Source: Streptomyces scabiei 87.22
GTDB lineage: Bacteria > Actinomycetota > Actinomycetes > Streptomycetales > Streptomycetaceae
DNA: 64,000 bases
Direction: 5' to 3'
Assembly (NCBI RefSeq): GCF_000091305.1
Contig: NC_013929.1
Coordinates: 6,076,001 to 6,140,000, forward strand
Shown here: positions 7,667 to 14,994 of the stretch, in pieces
Numbering within the stretch: the stretch's first letter is position 1
How the letters are laid out: each line of letters begins with the position of its first letter
Program-made: the position numbers and the translations under genes
Notes under the pieces: generated by a model
What the model saw: only the letters and a program-made list of their open reading frames with translations
What the model was told of the DNA's origin: nothing
The model's database searches: none

Positions 7667-9850
7667 TCAGGAAGAAACCGGCCCGGCCCCCGCCTTCCAC
7701 CGCTGCCCCTCGCGCCCCGACGCCACGGCGAAGCCGACGGAACCGAGCGCGTCCGGCGTCACGGCGAACCGCCCCGCGACCGCCGGGCGGATCGCCCCCC
7801 GGGAGTCCACCTCGAACCTGAGGTTGTCGCCGTTCTCCCCGTCGAGCGAGTCGCACTCCCAGACGCCCACCCCGTCGTCGACCGCCCCACGGCTGTCCAG
7901 GCACAGGTCGGGATCAGCGAACGACTGGAGGACGGCACGCCCGGAATCGAGCCGCCAGCGCTGGGTGGCGCGCGAGGAGCAGGTGGCCGTGACGACGTCG
8001 GTGCCCTTCGCCAACGGGCCCCGGATGTCCAGGCACAACCCCGAGGCGACGTTCACGACCTGCGTGTAGGCACCGCTCAGCGGCCCTCCGGACGGCGGCG
8101 ACGGCGTCGGTGAACCCGTGTCGGACGGCCTCGGGCTGGGGCTGCGCGTCGGCTTCTCCTTCCGCGGGGGCTTCGAGGGGCTCGCGGTCTCCGAGGGGGT
8201 CGGGGACGGCGTCGGGCTCGGCGGGGCGGTGGGGGTCACCGACTCCGACGGCGGCACCGCGGGCGTACCACCGGAACCGGCCGCGTCGTCGGACGACGAG
8301 CCGACCGGTCCCGAGAACACCAGGAACGCCAGCAGCGGCGCCAGCGCCACCCCGAGGGCCACCGAGGTCAGCGCGATCCGGCGGGACCGCGACCACTTGG
8401 CCCGCGGCACCCCGTCCGGCGCCTCGGCCCCGAGCGGGGCCAGGGGCTCCGTGGGCGGTCCCGCCGCCCAGGCCCCGGCGGCCGTCGCCGCCCCGGCCCG
8501 AGGCTCGGCTCCCATCCCGCCGACGGAACGGTCCCCGTCGCCGGAGCCGAACCCGGAGGTGAAGTCGGAGCCGAAATCGGAGCCGAAAGCGGAGCCGAAA
8601 TCGGAGTCACCGGAGGGGAATCCGGAAGCCGAAGCGGAATAGGCGCCGGACCCCTGCCCCGAGCCGGAGCCGGAGCCGGAGGCAGCGGCAGAGGCAGGGC
8701 CGGGCCCAGAGCGAGTGCCGGAGCCGCTGCCTCTGCCAGACCCGGAGCCCGACGCCGTGCCCGTACCCGAGTCCGACGCCCCCGCCGGACCGGCCCCGGG
8801 AGCTGCGCTCCTGCCGGGGGCTCCGCCGCCCAGGCCCGACTCCGTCCACGCCTCCGCCGCCGCGGCGGTCGCGGCGGCGGCCTCGGCCCACCCGCCCCCT
8901 CTGGCGCCCGCCCCGGGCGTCCGGGCCGCCTCGTCCCGCCCCTGGGCCTCCGGGTCCGTGAAGTCCTCCGCGCCCGCGCCCCGGGCGCCGCGGGAGCCGC
9001 GCGTGTACGCCGTACCGCCCCAGGGCAGCAGCCCCTCCGCCAGGGTCGCGCGCGGGCTGTCGCGCAGGGCGCACAGCTCCTCGTAGGCGCCGGCGCAATA
9101 GGGGCAGTACGCCATGTGGGCGTGCAGATCGGTGCTGTGGCGAGGGGAGTCCGGTCGTACGGACTCCTCGATCAGCCGGCGGAAGTCCTGGCAACGCGGG
9201 TCGTCCGAGGCGGCGAGACGCACGCGGAGGCATGCCTGGCGCAGGGGCTGGAGCGCGGACTCCCGCCTGTACGCGACGTCGTCGGGGGTGAGGCCGAGCA
9301 GCACGGCCGTGCGCTCGTCCGGCTCCTGCTCCACGGCGCCGTACCAGATGAGTCCCTGGGGCCGGGGCGGCAGGAGCTGGAACGCCGCGAGCAGGGGCGG
9401 GACGGGGCCCTCGGGGCCCGCCGCGGCCAGCACCGGGCGCAGGGCGGGTGCGAGACCGGTCGCGTGTTCGTCGGTGGTCCAGGTGGCGGCCACGCGGACG
9501 GTCAGCAGGAGCAGTTGGTGGCGCCAGGGCACGGCCGCCTCGGTGCCGCGCGCCGTCTCCCGGGTGGCGGTCGTGAACGCCTGTGTCGCCAGCTCCAGGG
9601 CCGAGGACTCGCTCGCGGCACACAGCCGGGCGTAGGCGAGAACCGACGGGTGGTGGCGCTCACGCAGTTCGCGCAGGGCCGTGTACGCGATCGGCGAGTC
9701 GGCGCGCAACAGCGCGGTGAGCCGCGCGTCCGACGCGTTCGCGTGCCGGTGCTCGGACCCGTCGTCGGGGCGTGCGCCCGGCGTACCGGTGTCCTGCCGT
9801 TTCTCGTGGCCGTCGTCGTCGCCGGAGCGCTCGTCCCGAGCCCGAGTCAT
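7667..9850 (-). CDS. Membrane protein: sigma-like N-terminus, HxxxCxxC anti-sigma motif, external ricin-type lectin domain
   Basis: 727 residues. Residues 45-235 resemble a degenerate ECF-type sigma (helical region-2-like part, then LGLTPDDVAYRR like region 4). Residues 245-252 (HMAYCPYC) give the H-x3-C-x2-C pattern of zinc anti-sigma factors. Then come a long Gly/Ser linker (about 364-450), one membrane helix (about 492-514), a Pro/Ser/Thr stalk (about 516-591) and a C-terminal ricin B-like beta-trefoil (about 594-722) with Q-x-W-type repeats, outside the cell. ATG 9850 has GGAGG nearby; the track-length start at 9922 adds 24 residues without support. It is probably a surface sensor that binds carbohydrate and signals inward. 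Whether the sigma-like part contacts RNA polymerase is unknown. It ends tail to tail with hutI. Confidence 0.7.
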   Translation of the reverse strand: MTRARDERSGDDDGHEKRQDTGTPGARPDDGSEHRHANASDARLTALLRADSPIAYTALRELRERHHPSVLAYARLCAASESSALELATQAFTTATRETARGTEAAVPWRHQLLLLTVRVAATWTTDEHATGLAPALRPVLAAAGPEGPVPPLLAAFQLLPPRPQGLIWYGAVEQEPDERTAVLLGLTPDDVAYRRESALQPLRQACLRVRLAASDDPRCQDFRRLIEESVRPDSPRHSTDLHAHMAYCPYCAGAYEELCALRDSPRATLAEGLLPWGGTAYTRGSRGARGAGAEDFTDPEAQGRDEAARTPGAGARGGGWAEAAAATAAAAEAWTESGLGGGAPGRSAAPGAGPAGASDSGTGTASGSGSGRGSGSGTRSGPGPASAAASGSGSGSGQGSGAYSASASGFPSGDSDFGSAFGSDFGSDFTSGFGSGDGDRSVGGMGAEPRAGAATAAGAWAAGPPTEPLAPLGAEAPDGVPRAKWSRSRRIALTSVALGVALAPLLAFLVFSGPVGSSSDDAAGSGGTPAVPPSESVTPTAPPSPTPSPTPSETASPSKPPRKEKPTRSPSPRPSDTGSPTPSPPSGGPLSGAYTQVVNVASGLCLDIRGPLAKGTDVVTATCSSRATQRWRLDSGRAVLQSFADPDLCLDSRGAVDDGVGVWECDSLDGENGDNLRFEVDSRGAIRPAVAGRFAVTPDALGSVGFAVASGREGQRWKAGAGPVSS

Positions 9851-9998
9851 CCTCGTGCCTCCTCGCACCCCCGTGACCGCCAGTCGGCTTCTGGAACACC
9901 GAACACTCTGGCGCGTGACCATAGTGACGGAAGGTGAACCGGAGGGAAGGGGTTTCTTGCGGTAAGGGGGGTGAGAGATCGGCAGGCCGGAAACGGTT

Positions 9999-10044
9999 CG
10001 GCCGGGTACGCGAGGAGTGTCGCAACTCCTGCCGCACCCGGCCG
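9999..10044 (-). terminator. Terminator of the sigma factor gene
   Basis: CGGCCGGGT (9999-10007) pairs perfectly with ACCCGGCCG (10036-10044), and an inner AGGAGT (10013-10018) pairs with ACTCCT (10025-10030). The long hairpin starts 29 bases past the leftward sigma gene stop. Confidence 0.7.
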
Positions 10045-10072
10045 CCTTCTCTCACGGTCACGGTGACCGCTG

Positions 10073-10975
10073 TCACTCCTCCAGAGTCAGTCCCTTGCGC
10101 AGCCGCACCAGCGTGCGGGACAGCAGCCGGGAGACGTGCATCTGGGAGATCCCCAGTTCGTCCCCGATCTCGGACTGCGTCATGTTGGCCACGAACCGCA
10201 GGGAGAGGATCTGCCGGTCGCGCGGCGGCAGTCCGGCGATCAGCGGCTTCAGGGACTCGACGTACTCGATGCCTTCGAGCCCGTGGTCCTCGTAGCCGAT
10301 CCGGTCGGCCAGCGCGCCCTCGGAGTCGTCCTCCTCCGGCTGGGCGTCCAGGGACGAGGCGGTGTAGGCGTTCGAGGCCGCCATGCCCTCGACGACCTCG
10401 TCGTTGGTCAGCCCCAGGCGCTCCGCCAGCTCGCCCACCGTGGGGGCGCGGTCGAGCTTCTGGGCCAGTTCGTCACCGGCCTTGGCCAGGTCGAGCCGGA
10501 GTTCCTGAAGCCTGCGCGGTACGCGTACGGACCAGCTGGTGTCGCGGAAGAAACGCTTGATCTCACCGACGATGGTGGGCATCGCGAACGTGGGGAACTC
10601 GACGCCCCGGCTCAGTTCGAAGCGGTCGATCGCCTTGATCAGGCCGATCGTGCCGACCTGGATGATGTCCTCCATGGGCTCGCTGCGCGAGCGGAACCGG
10701 GAGGCGGCGAACTTGACCAGCGCCAGGTTGAGTTCGACCAGCGTGTTGCGGACGTACGAGTATTCGTACGTGCCTTCCTCGAGGGACTCCAGCCGCTCGA
10801 AGAGGGTCTTGGACAACGCCCGGGCGTCCACCGGTCCCACCTCGTCGTACGGGGGGATCTCCGGCAGGTCGGCGAGTCCGTCGCCCGGATCGTGGGCGAG
10901 GTCGTCCTGCGTCTCTTCCGGGGCGGATGCCGACGTCGCCCTCTGGGTATGCGATGCGTCGAGCCGGGGTGACAT
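10073..10975 (-). CDS. sigI: SigB/SigF-family sigma factor, SigI-like
   Basis: 300 residues with full sigma regions 2, 3 and 4. Region 2 shows DIIQVGTIGLIKAIDRFE and the promoter-melting segment FPTFAMPTIVGEIKRFFRD, typical of the SigB/SigF group. Region 4.2 shows MTQSEIGDELGISQMHVSR, a helix-turn-helix. ATG 10975 is preceded by GGAGG five bases away; ATG 10987 and 10999 lie in frame upstream with weaker sites. It is divergent from an anti-anti-sigma gene, with an anti-sigma kinase gene beyond, the arrangement known for sigI-arsI-prsI of S. coelicolor (SigI controlled by PrsI and ArsI). The symbol is taken from that match in order and family. Confidence 0.85.
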   Translation of the reverse strand: MSPRLDASHTQRATSASAPEETQDDLAHDPGDGLADLPEIPPYDEVGPVDARALSKTLFERLESLEEGTYEYSYVRNTLVELNLALVKFAASRFRSRSEPMEDIIQVGTIGLIKAIDRFELSRGVEFPTFAMPTIVGEIKRFFRDTSWSVRVPRRLQELRLDLAKAGDELAQKLDRAPTVGELAERLGLTNDEVVEGMAASNAYTASSLDAQPEEDDSEGALADRIGYEDHGLEGIEYVESLKPLIAGLPPRDRQILSLRFVANMTQSEIGDELGISQMHVSRLLSRTLVRLRKGLTLEE

Positions 10976-11221
10976 GATGTCCTCCATCGTTCTCGGCATA
11001 TGGCCGCCGATGCCTGTACGTGCACTGCGGTGTGCGGCGCCTCCAAAGCCGGCCGTGTCGTTTGGTGCAGTACTAGCCCTACCCGCTTTCCGGACGTCGT
11101 CGCAAGTGCGTCCTGCACTGAAATGTCCCTTTTCGGGGGATTGTTCGGGTGTCGGAGAGTGTGGAGAAGGCGTAGTGTTCGAGGGCGAGTCAGCAGTCAC
11201 GACGGTCGGGAGAGAGACGGC

Positions 11222-11590
11222 ATGGACCGTGGGACGGTCGGCAGCGCACAGTCGGGCCGGCTACGGGTCGAGGTGCGGGAAGAGGGCTCCAGCGCCGTGG
11301 TGACGCCGGCGGGTGAGCTGGATCACCACACCGCCGATCTGTTGCGCGAGCCACTCGAGAGCTGCCTGGAAAAGGGCTTCACGCGTCTGGTGGTGGACTG
11401 CTCGCTGCTGGAGTTCTGTGACTCCACCGGGCTGAACGTCCTGCTGGGCGTGCGGCTCAAGGCGGAGTCGGCGGGCGGCGGAGTCCACCTGGCGGGCATG
11501 CTCCCGGCGGTGGCGCGGGTCTTCGAGATCACCGGGGCGGACGCGGTGTTCACCGTCCACGACACCCTCGACGCGGCCCTGGGGGACTAG
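11222..11590 (+). CDS. arsI: STAS-domain anti-sigma factor antagonist, ArsI-like
   Basis: 122 residues, a single STAS domain like SpoIIAA and RsbV. The DSTGL signature carries the phosphorylatable serine (Ser68). It binds the anti-sigma kinase when unphosphorylated and so frees the sigma factor. ATG 11222 has a GGGAGAG-type site just upstream; the longer frame starting at 11000 runs antisense into the sigma gene leader and is not credible. It is divergent from the sigma gene across about 246 bases that must hold both promoters. Confidence 0.85.
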   Translation: MDRGTVGSAQSGRLRVEVREEGSSAVVTPAGELDHHTADLLREPLESCLEKGFTRLVVDCSLLEFCDSTGLNVLLGVRLKAESAGGGVHLAGMLPAVARVFEITGADAVFTVHDTLDAALGD

Positions 11591-12063
11591 GCCCGCGTCC
11601 GTCGTCCGCGGCCCTCGCCCGAGGGCGCCGTCGGTCCGGCCGCCACGTCCGTCGGGCCTGCCGCCCGGCCCGCGAAAGGGCCCCGGCATCCCGTCCCGAC
11701 CGGCTGATTGTTCGCGTCACAGCTTCTGTGCCGAAAACATGGGTGTTCTGACGGTTCGCTCGGGCAGGAGAGATGCTGAACGTCCCGGCGAGCGGGCCGG
11801 CCGCCGGCAGGGCCCGGTGGCGGGGCGTGGACGGGCGACGGGGCGTACGGCGCGGGTCCGCGGGCGGCTCCGCGGCTGCTCGACGGCGGTGCGACGGCGG
11901 CCCGACGACGGCTCGGCGGCGACTCGGAAGTTCGGCGAATGTGACGGGGAGTACGGATGGCGCAATGGGTGACATCGGAAGACAGCATGTGCCGCGGGCC
12001 GGCGTCCCGCATCCTTGATGAGTCCTGAATCGTGTACTGGTGAATCGGTGAGGTGAAGCGCTG
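11591..12063. other. Intergenic region between arsI-like and prsI-like genes
   Basis: About 470 bases with no supported gene. The left 100 bases hold GC-rich short inverted repeats (for example GCCCT at 11611-11615 with AGGGC at 11622-11626) that may end the arsI-like transcript. The right part is less GC-rich and contains the GAGGTGAAG ribosome binding site of the next gene. I see no clear promoter boxes. Confidence 0.4.
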
Positions 12064-12579
12064 ATGAGCACCACCCGGCCCTTCTCGCCGGGCGACCGCG
12101 GCCCGGAACCGGGTGCCGGCGGCGCTTCCGGAGCGCCCGGGGGAGACCCGCCCGTGGTCCCCGCCACGGGGCGTCGGTCCCGTCGGCTCAGCTTCGAGGG
12201 CGAGAGCGGCGTCGTGCCGCTCGCCCGCGACTTCACCCGCCAGGCGCTGTACGAGTGGGGCTGGCTGCCGGCCGCGACCGCGGACCAGCGGGCGGCGGCC
12301 GAGGACGTCCTGCTGGTGGTCTCCGAGCTGGTCACCAACGCGTGCCTGCACGCCGAGGGCCCCGCCGAGCTGCGGATCGGGTCCGACAACAAGGTGCTGC
12401 GCATCGAGGTCTCCGACCGGGGGACGGGGGATCCGGCTCCCCGGACCCCGCACCGGGCGGGCCGCCCGGGCGGGCACGGCATGTTCATCGTGCAGCGGCT
12501 GTGTCTGGACTGGGGGGTCGTACGGGAGCCCGGCGCGTCCGGGAAGACGGTGTGGGCGGAGCTGGGGGCGCCGGCCTGA
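12064..12579 (+). CDS. prsI: RsbW/SpoIIAB-type anti-sigma serine kinase, PrsI-like
   Basis: 171 residues. A GHKL ATPase fold occupies about residues 45-168. The N box is ELVTN (88-92), the G1 box DRGTGDP (118-124) and the G2 region GGHGM (136-140). The first 40 residues are Pro/Gly-rich and disordered. It should bind and hold the SigI-like sigma and phosphorylate the STAS partner at Ser68. GAGGTGAAG precedes the ATG at good spacing. Neighbouring sigma and STAS genes complete the partner switch, and the assignment to that sigma is by context. Confidence 0.8.
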   Translation: MSTTRPFSPGDRGPEPGAGGASGAPGGDPPVVPATGRRSRRLSFEGESGVVPLARDFTRQALYEWGWLPAATADQRAAAEDVLLVVSELVTNACLHAEGPAELRIGSDNKVLRIEVSDRGTGDPAPRTPHRAGRPGGHGMFIVQRLCLDWGVVREPGASGKTVWAELGAPA

Positions 12580-12610
12580 CCGGGGCGGGCCGCCTCCGGC
12601 GGGTCGCCGC

Positions 12611-12694
12611 GGGCCGATGGTGCGGCGATGCGGGCCGATGGTGCGGCGATGCGGGCCGATGGTGCGGCGATGCGGGCCGATGGTGCGGCGATGC
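12611..12694. repeat. Four perfect copies of a 21-bp tandem repeat
   Basis: Units start at 12611, 12632, 12653 and 12674 and are identical; each begins GGGCCGATGG and ends CGGCGATGC. The period is a multiple of three, so it reads as RADGAAM repeats on the plus strand and PHHRPAS on the minus strand, but no ribosome binding site or conserved flank supports a gene. Confidence 0.95.
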
Positions 12695-12720
12695 GGGCCG
12701 GGCCTGCTGCGGTGGGGCCG

Positions 12721-12828
12721 AGCCCGTGGTCGCGGAGCGCGAGGCGGCCGGCGTGGGCCGTTGACCGTGGGTCCAGCCCGTGGTCGCGGAGCGCGAGGCG
12801 GCCGGCGCGGACCGTTGACCGTGGGTCC
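12721..12828. repeat. Two copies of a 54-bp tandem repeat
   Basis: 12721-12774 and 12775-12828 are nearly identical (AGCCCGTGGTCGCGGAGCGC at each start) with a few substitutions around the GGCGTGGGCC / GGCGCGGACC position; a fragment of a third copy follows. It lies 26 bases after the 21-bp array. Confidence 0.9.
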
Positions 12829-13002
12829 AGCGTGTAGCCATGGAGAGCCGGGCGCCGGTGTGGACGTCGAGCCGCGCCGTGCCCACTACGCCCCTGCCGC
12901 CCCCCTTTGCGCCCCGGGCAGTCGCCCCGGGGCATCGACACGCATCCGACACCTGCGTGTGTCTTCCTTCTACACGGGCCCCGGCGTACCTTGAGCCGCC
13001 GA

Positions 13003-13019
13003 TCTGATGTTCCGTCAGA
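13003..13019 (+). promoter_or_regulatory. Hairpin at the start of the LPRTG surface-protein gene
   Basis: TCTGATG (13003-13009) pairs with CGTCAGA (13013-13019) over seven positions with one G-U pair and a TTC loop. It ends one base before ATG 13021 and 16 bases before the preferred GTG 13036, so it could be a translational or protein-binding element in the leader, or a DNA operator. Confidence 0.45.
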
Positions 13020-13035
13020 AATGTGGGGTGCCGAG

Positions 13036-13755
13036 GTGTCGTACCGGACGTACCAGAAACGAACCGCCGCGCTCGCGACCCTCGCGGCCCTGGCCGGATC
13101 GGCGGTGCTGATGGCCGCCCCGGTGGCCCATGCCGAGGTCGTGGACGTCGAGTACAACTGCAAGACGCCGATCGGGGACAAGTCCGCGGTGTCGCCGATC
13201 GACATCAAGGGTGTCGAGAGCGGCGACGGCTACAAGATCACGATGTCCTGGCAGAAGGGCGTGTCGTCCAGCCCGGTGGAGCTGGGCAAGGGCGCGATGA
13301 CGCCGAGCGCCACGATCGAGCTGGGCGGGGCCGACAGCGGGACGCTCACGGTGACCGGGCCGGCGAACCAAGAGGCGATCCCGCCCAACACGCCGATCAA
13401 GATCAATGACCTGAGCGGTACGTACACCCCGAAGAAGACCGGCAAGGTCGAGTTCACCGCGGGTGTCCTCACCATCAAGGCCCTCGGCACGGTGACCACC
13501 TGCACACCGGGGAACGATCCCGGCCCCTCGCTCACCCTCGACGTCAAGGCCGCCGGCGGGGGCGGTACGGGCGGCGGATCCGCCACGGGCGGCTCGGGCG
13601 CCACGGGTGGCACCGGCGGCTCGGGCGGCGAGCTTCCGCGGACCGGGCCCCTGGACTCGGCGGTCGCGCTCGGCACGCTCGGCGGGACGGTCCTGCTCGC
13701 GGGCGCGGCGGGAGCCCTGTGGGTGACCCGCAGGAACCAGGCGGTACGTCGCTGA
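13036..13755 (+). CDS. Secreted surface protein with C-terminal LPRTG-type anchor
   Basis: About 239 residues. A clear signal peptide (KRTAALATLAALAGSAVL, cleavage after AHA) leads a roughly 150-residue beta-rich domain with one cysteine near each end (VEYNCKTP and VTTCTP), likely a disulfide-closed Ig-like fold. A Gly/Ser/Thr linker, LPRTG, a hydrophobic helix and an RR-rich tail follow, the layout of a sortase substrate. Streptomyces sortase E usually prefers LAxTG, so LPRTG may be a variant or the protein may simply stay membrane-anchored. GTG 13036 has GGGGTG upstream; ATG 13021 would add five residues. The next gene, 14 bases on, encodes another exported protein, so the pair is probably an operon. 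Confidence 0.75.
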   Translation: MSYRTYQKRTAALATLAALAGSAVLMAAPVAHAEVVDVEYNCKTPIGDKSAVSPIDIKGVESGDGYKITMSWQKGVSSSPVELGKGAMTPSATIELGGADSGTLTVTGPANQEAIPPNTPIKINDLSGTYTPKKTGKVEFTAGVLTIKALGTVTTCTPGNDPGPSLTLDVKAAGGGGTGGGSATGGSGATGGTGGSGGELPRTGPLDSAVALGTLGGTVLLAGAAGALWVTRRNQAVRR

Positions 13756-13768
13756 CGGGAGCCGGAAC

Positions 13769-14881
13769 GTGAGCAGAAGGCGGCCGGGCCCGGCGGCACA
13801 CCCGACACGGCACCCCACCCCGCGCGCCCCGGCGCTCACCGGGGCGCTCACCGTGTGGCTCGTCCTGGCCCTCCTGGCGGCGCCCCTCGGCGGCGGGAGC
13901 GCGCTGGCCGCGGACAGGCCGACCGTGAAGCTGTCCAAGGCGCAGGCCGGAACCGGCGGTTCGGTCACCGTGACCGGTGACGGATGGCGGCCGAAGGCGA
14001 TCCTGATGATGCTCATCTGCGGCCGGGCAACGCCCTCGCGGGGGGTGCCCGGCGGCACCGACTCCTGCGCCAACGCCGACGGGCGGGCCGTCACCGCCGA
14101 TGGCAAGGGCGGCTTCCGACGGGAGTTGCCGGTGTCCGAGCCCCCGGTGCCCTGTCCCTGCGTCGTGCACGTCTCCACCATCACGGGCCCGAAGGCGGCG
14201 GCCGACGCGGCCTTCCAGGTCGCCGGGCACTCGGTCGAACCGTTGCCGAGGGAGGCCGGCGGCGGCCGGCTCTCGCTGCTGACGGACGCTCGCCTGACGG
14301 GCTCCGACGGGCTGCTGACCTGGTTCGGCGCACCCCCCGCCCGCGAACTCGTCCTCACCGTCGGCAACGTCGGCACCTCACCGGTCAGGAACCCCGTCTT
14401 CCAGGTCGGCACCTCCCACGGCGTGTTCGCCCCGCGCCGGGAGGAACAGCGCTGGCGCGGAACGATCCGGCCCGGCGGCAGGGCACGGATCACGCTGCCC
14501 GTGGACCTCGCGGCCGGGGCCCACGGCGACTACACCGTCTCCCTCACGTACGGCGGGAAGGTCCTCGCCGAACGGCCGTGGACCGTGGGCCGTCCCTGGG
14601 GCGTCACCCTCTTCTGGCTGATGCTCTGCCTCGTCGTCCCGGCGGTGCTGTTCCGGACGGGCATGGCCGTGGTGGACCGTGCGCGCCCGGCGCGCACGGC
14701 GCCTGAGGGGAGGGGACGCGGGCGGCGCCTGCCGGCGTGGGTGCCCCGGCCGGGCCCCTCGAACGCGGCCCACGCACACCCCCGTACGCCGCCCGCCGTC
14801 CGTACGGTCCCGGACCCGGGCCTGCCGTGGTTCACCCCCGACACCCGCCGCGACACCACCGTCCCCGAACCGCCCGCCTGA
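13769..14881 (+). CDS. Secreted, membrane-anchored Ig-like protein
   Basis: 370 residues. A signal segment (about 24-48, ending SALAAD) is followed by a domain starting VKLSKAQAGTGGSVTVTGDGW, reminiscent of the neocarzinostatin-like beta-sandwich, with several cysteines (MLICGR, DSCANAD, PVPCPC). A second beta region (about 175-275) and a membrane helix (VTLFWLMLCLVVPAVLF, about 281-297) precede a basic, proline-rich cytoplasmic tail. GTG 13769 has GGGAG upstream. It lies 14 bases after the LPRTG protein, suggesting the two act together at the cell surface. No enzymatic motif is seen. Confidence 0.7.
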   Translation: MSRRRPGPAAHPTRHPTPRAPALTGALTVWLVLALLAAPLGGGSALAADRPTVKLSKAQAGTGGSVTVTGDGWRPKAILMMLICGRATPSRGVPGGTDSCANADGRAVTADGKGGFRRELPVSEPPVPCPCVVHVSTITGPKAAADAAFQVAGHSVEPLPREAGGGRLSLLTDARLTGSDGLLTWFGAPPARELVLTVGNVGTSPVRNPVFQVGTSHGVFAPRREEQRWRGTIRPGGRARITLPVDLAAGAHGDYTVSLTYGGKVLAERPWTVGRPWGVTLFWLMLCLVVPAVLFRTGMAVVDRARPARTAPEGRGRGRRLPAWVPRPGPSNAAHAHPRTPPAVRTVPDPGLPWFTPDTRRDTTVPEPPA

Positions 14882-14937
14882 GGCGGAGGGGCGTACGCGC
14901 GTGACGCCGGGAGCGCGGCACGGGAAGCGGAACGGTA

Positions 14938-14969
14938 AGGGCCGCCGCACCCGGAGGTACGGCGGCCCT
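14938..14969. terminator. Bidirectional terminator between convergent genes
   Basis: AGGGCCGCCG (14938-14947) and CGGCGGCCCT (14960-14969) form a perfect 10-bp stem with a 12-base loop between the stops of the secreted protein and the peptide transporter. Confidence 0.75.
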
Positions 14970-14994
14970 GCCCGTGATCGGCCGGAGCCGGAGG

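Noticed and set aside
10976..11221. GTTT-N15-GGGTA type SigB-family promoters for the sigma and STAS genes
   Set aside because: GGGTAG occurs on the minus strand but without a correctly spaced GTTT; not convincing.
12611..12694. Tandem array as a CRISPR
   Set aside because: Units are directly abutting and identical without unique spacers, and there are no cas genes.
12485..12952. Minus-strand frame with repeated PHHRPAS and plus-strand frame with RADGAAM repeats
   Set aside because: The repeats come from the 21-bp tandem array; no start signal, family or codon bias supports a protein.
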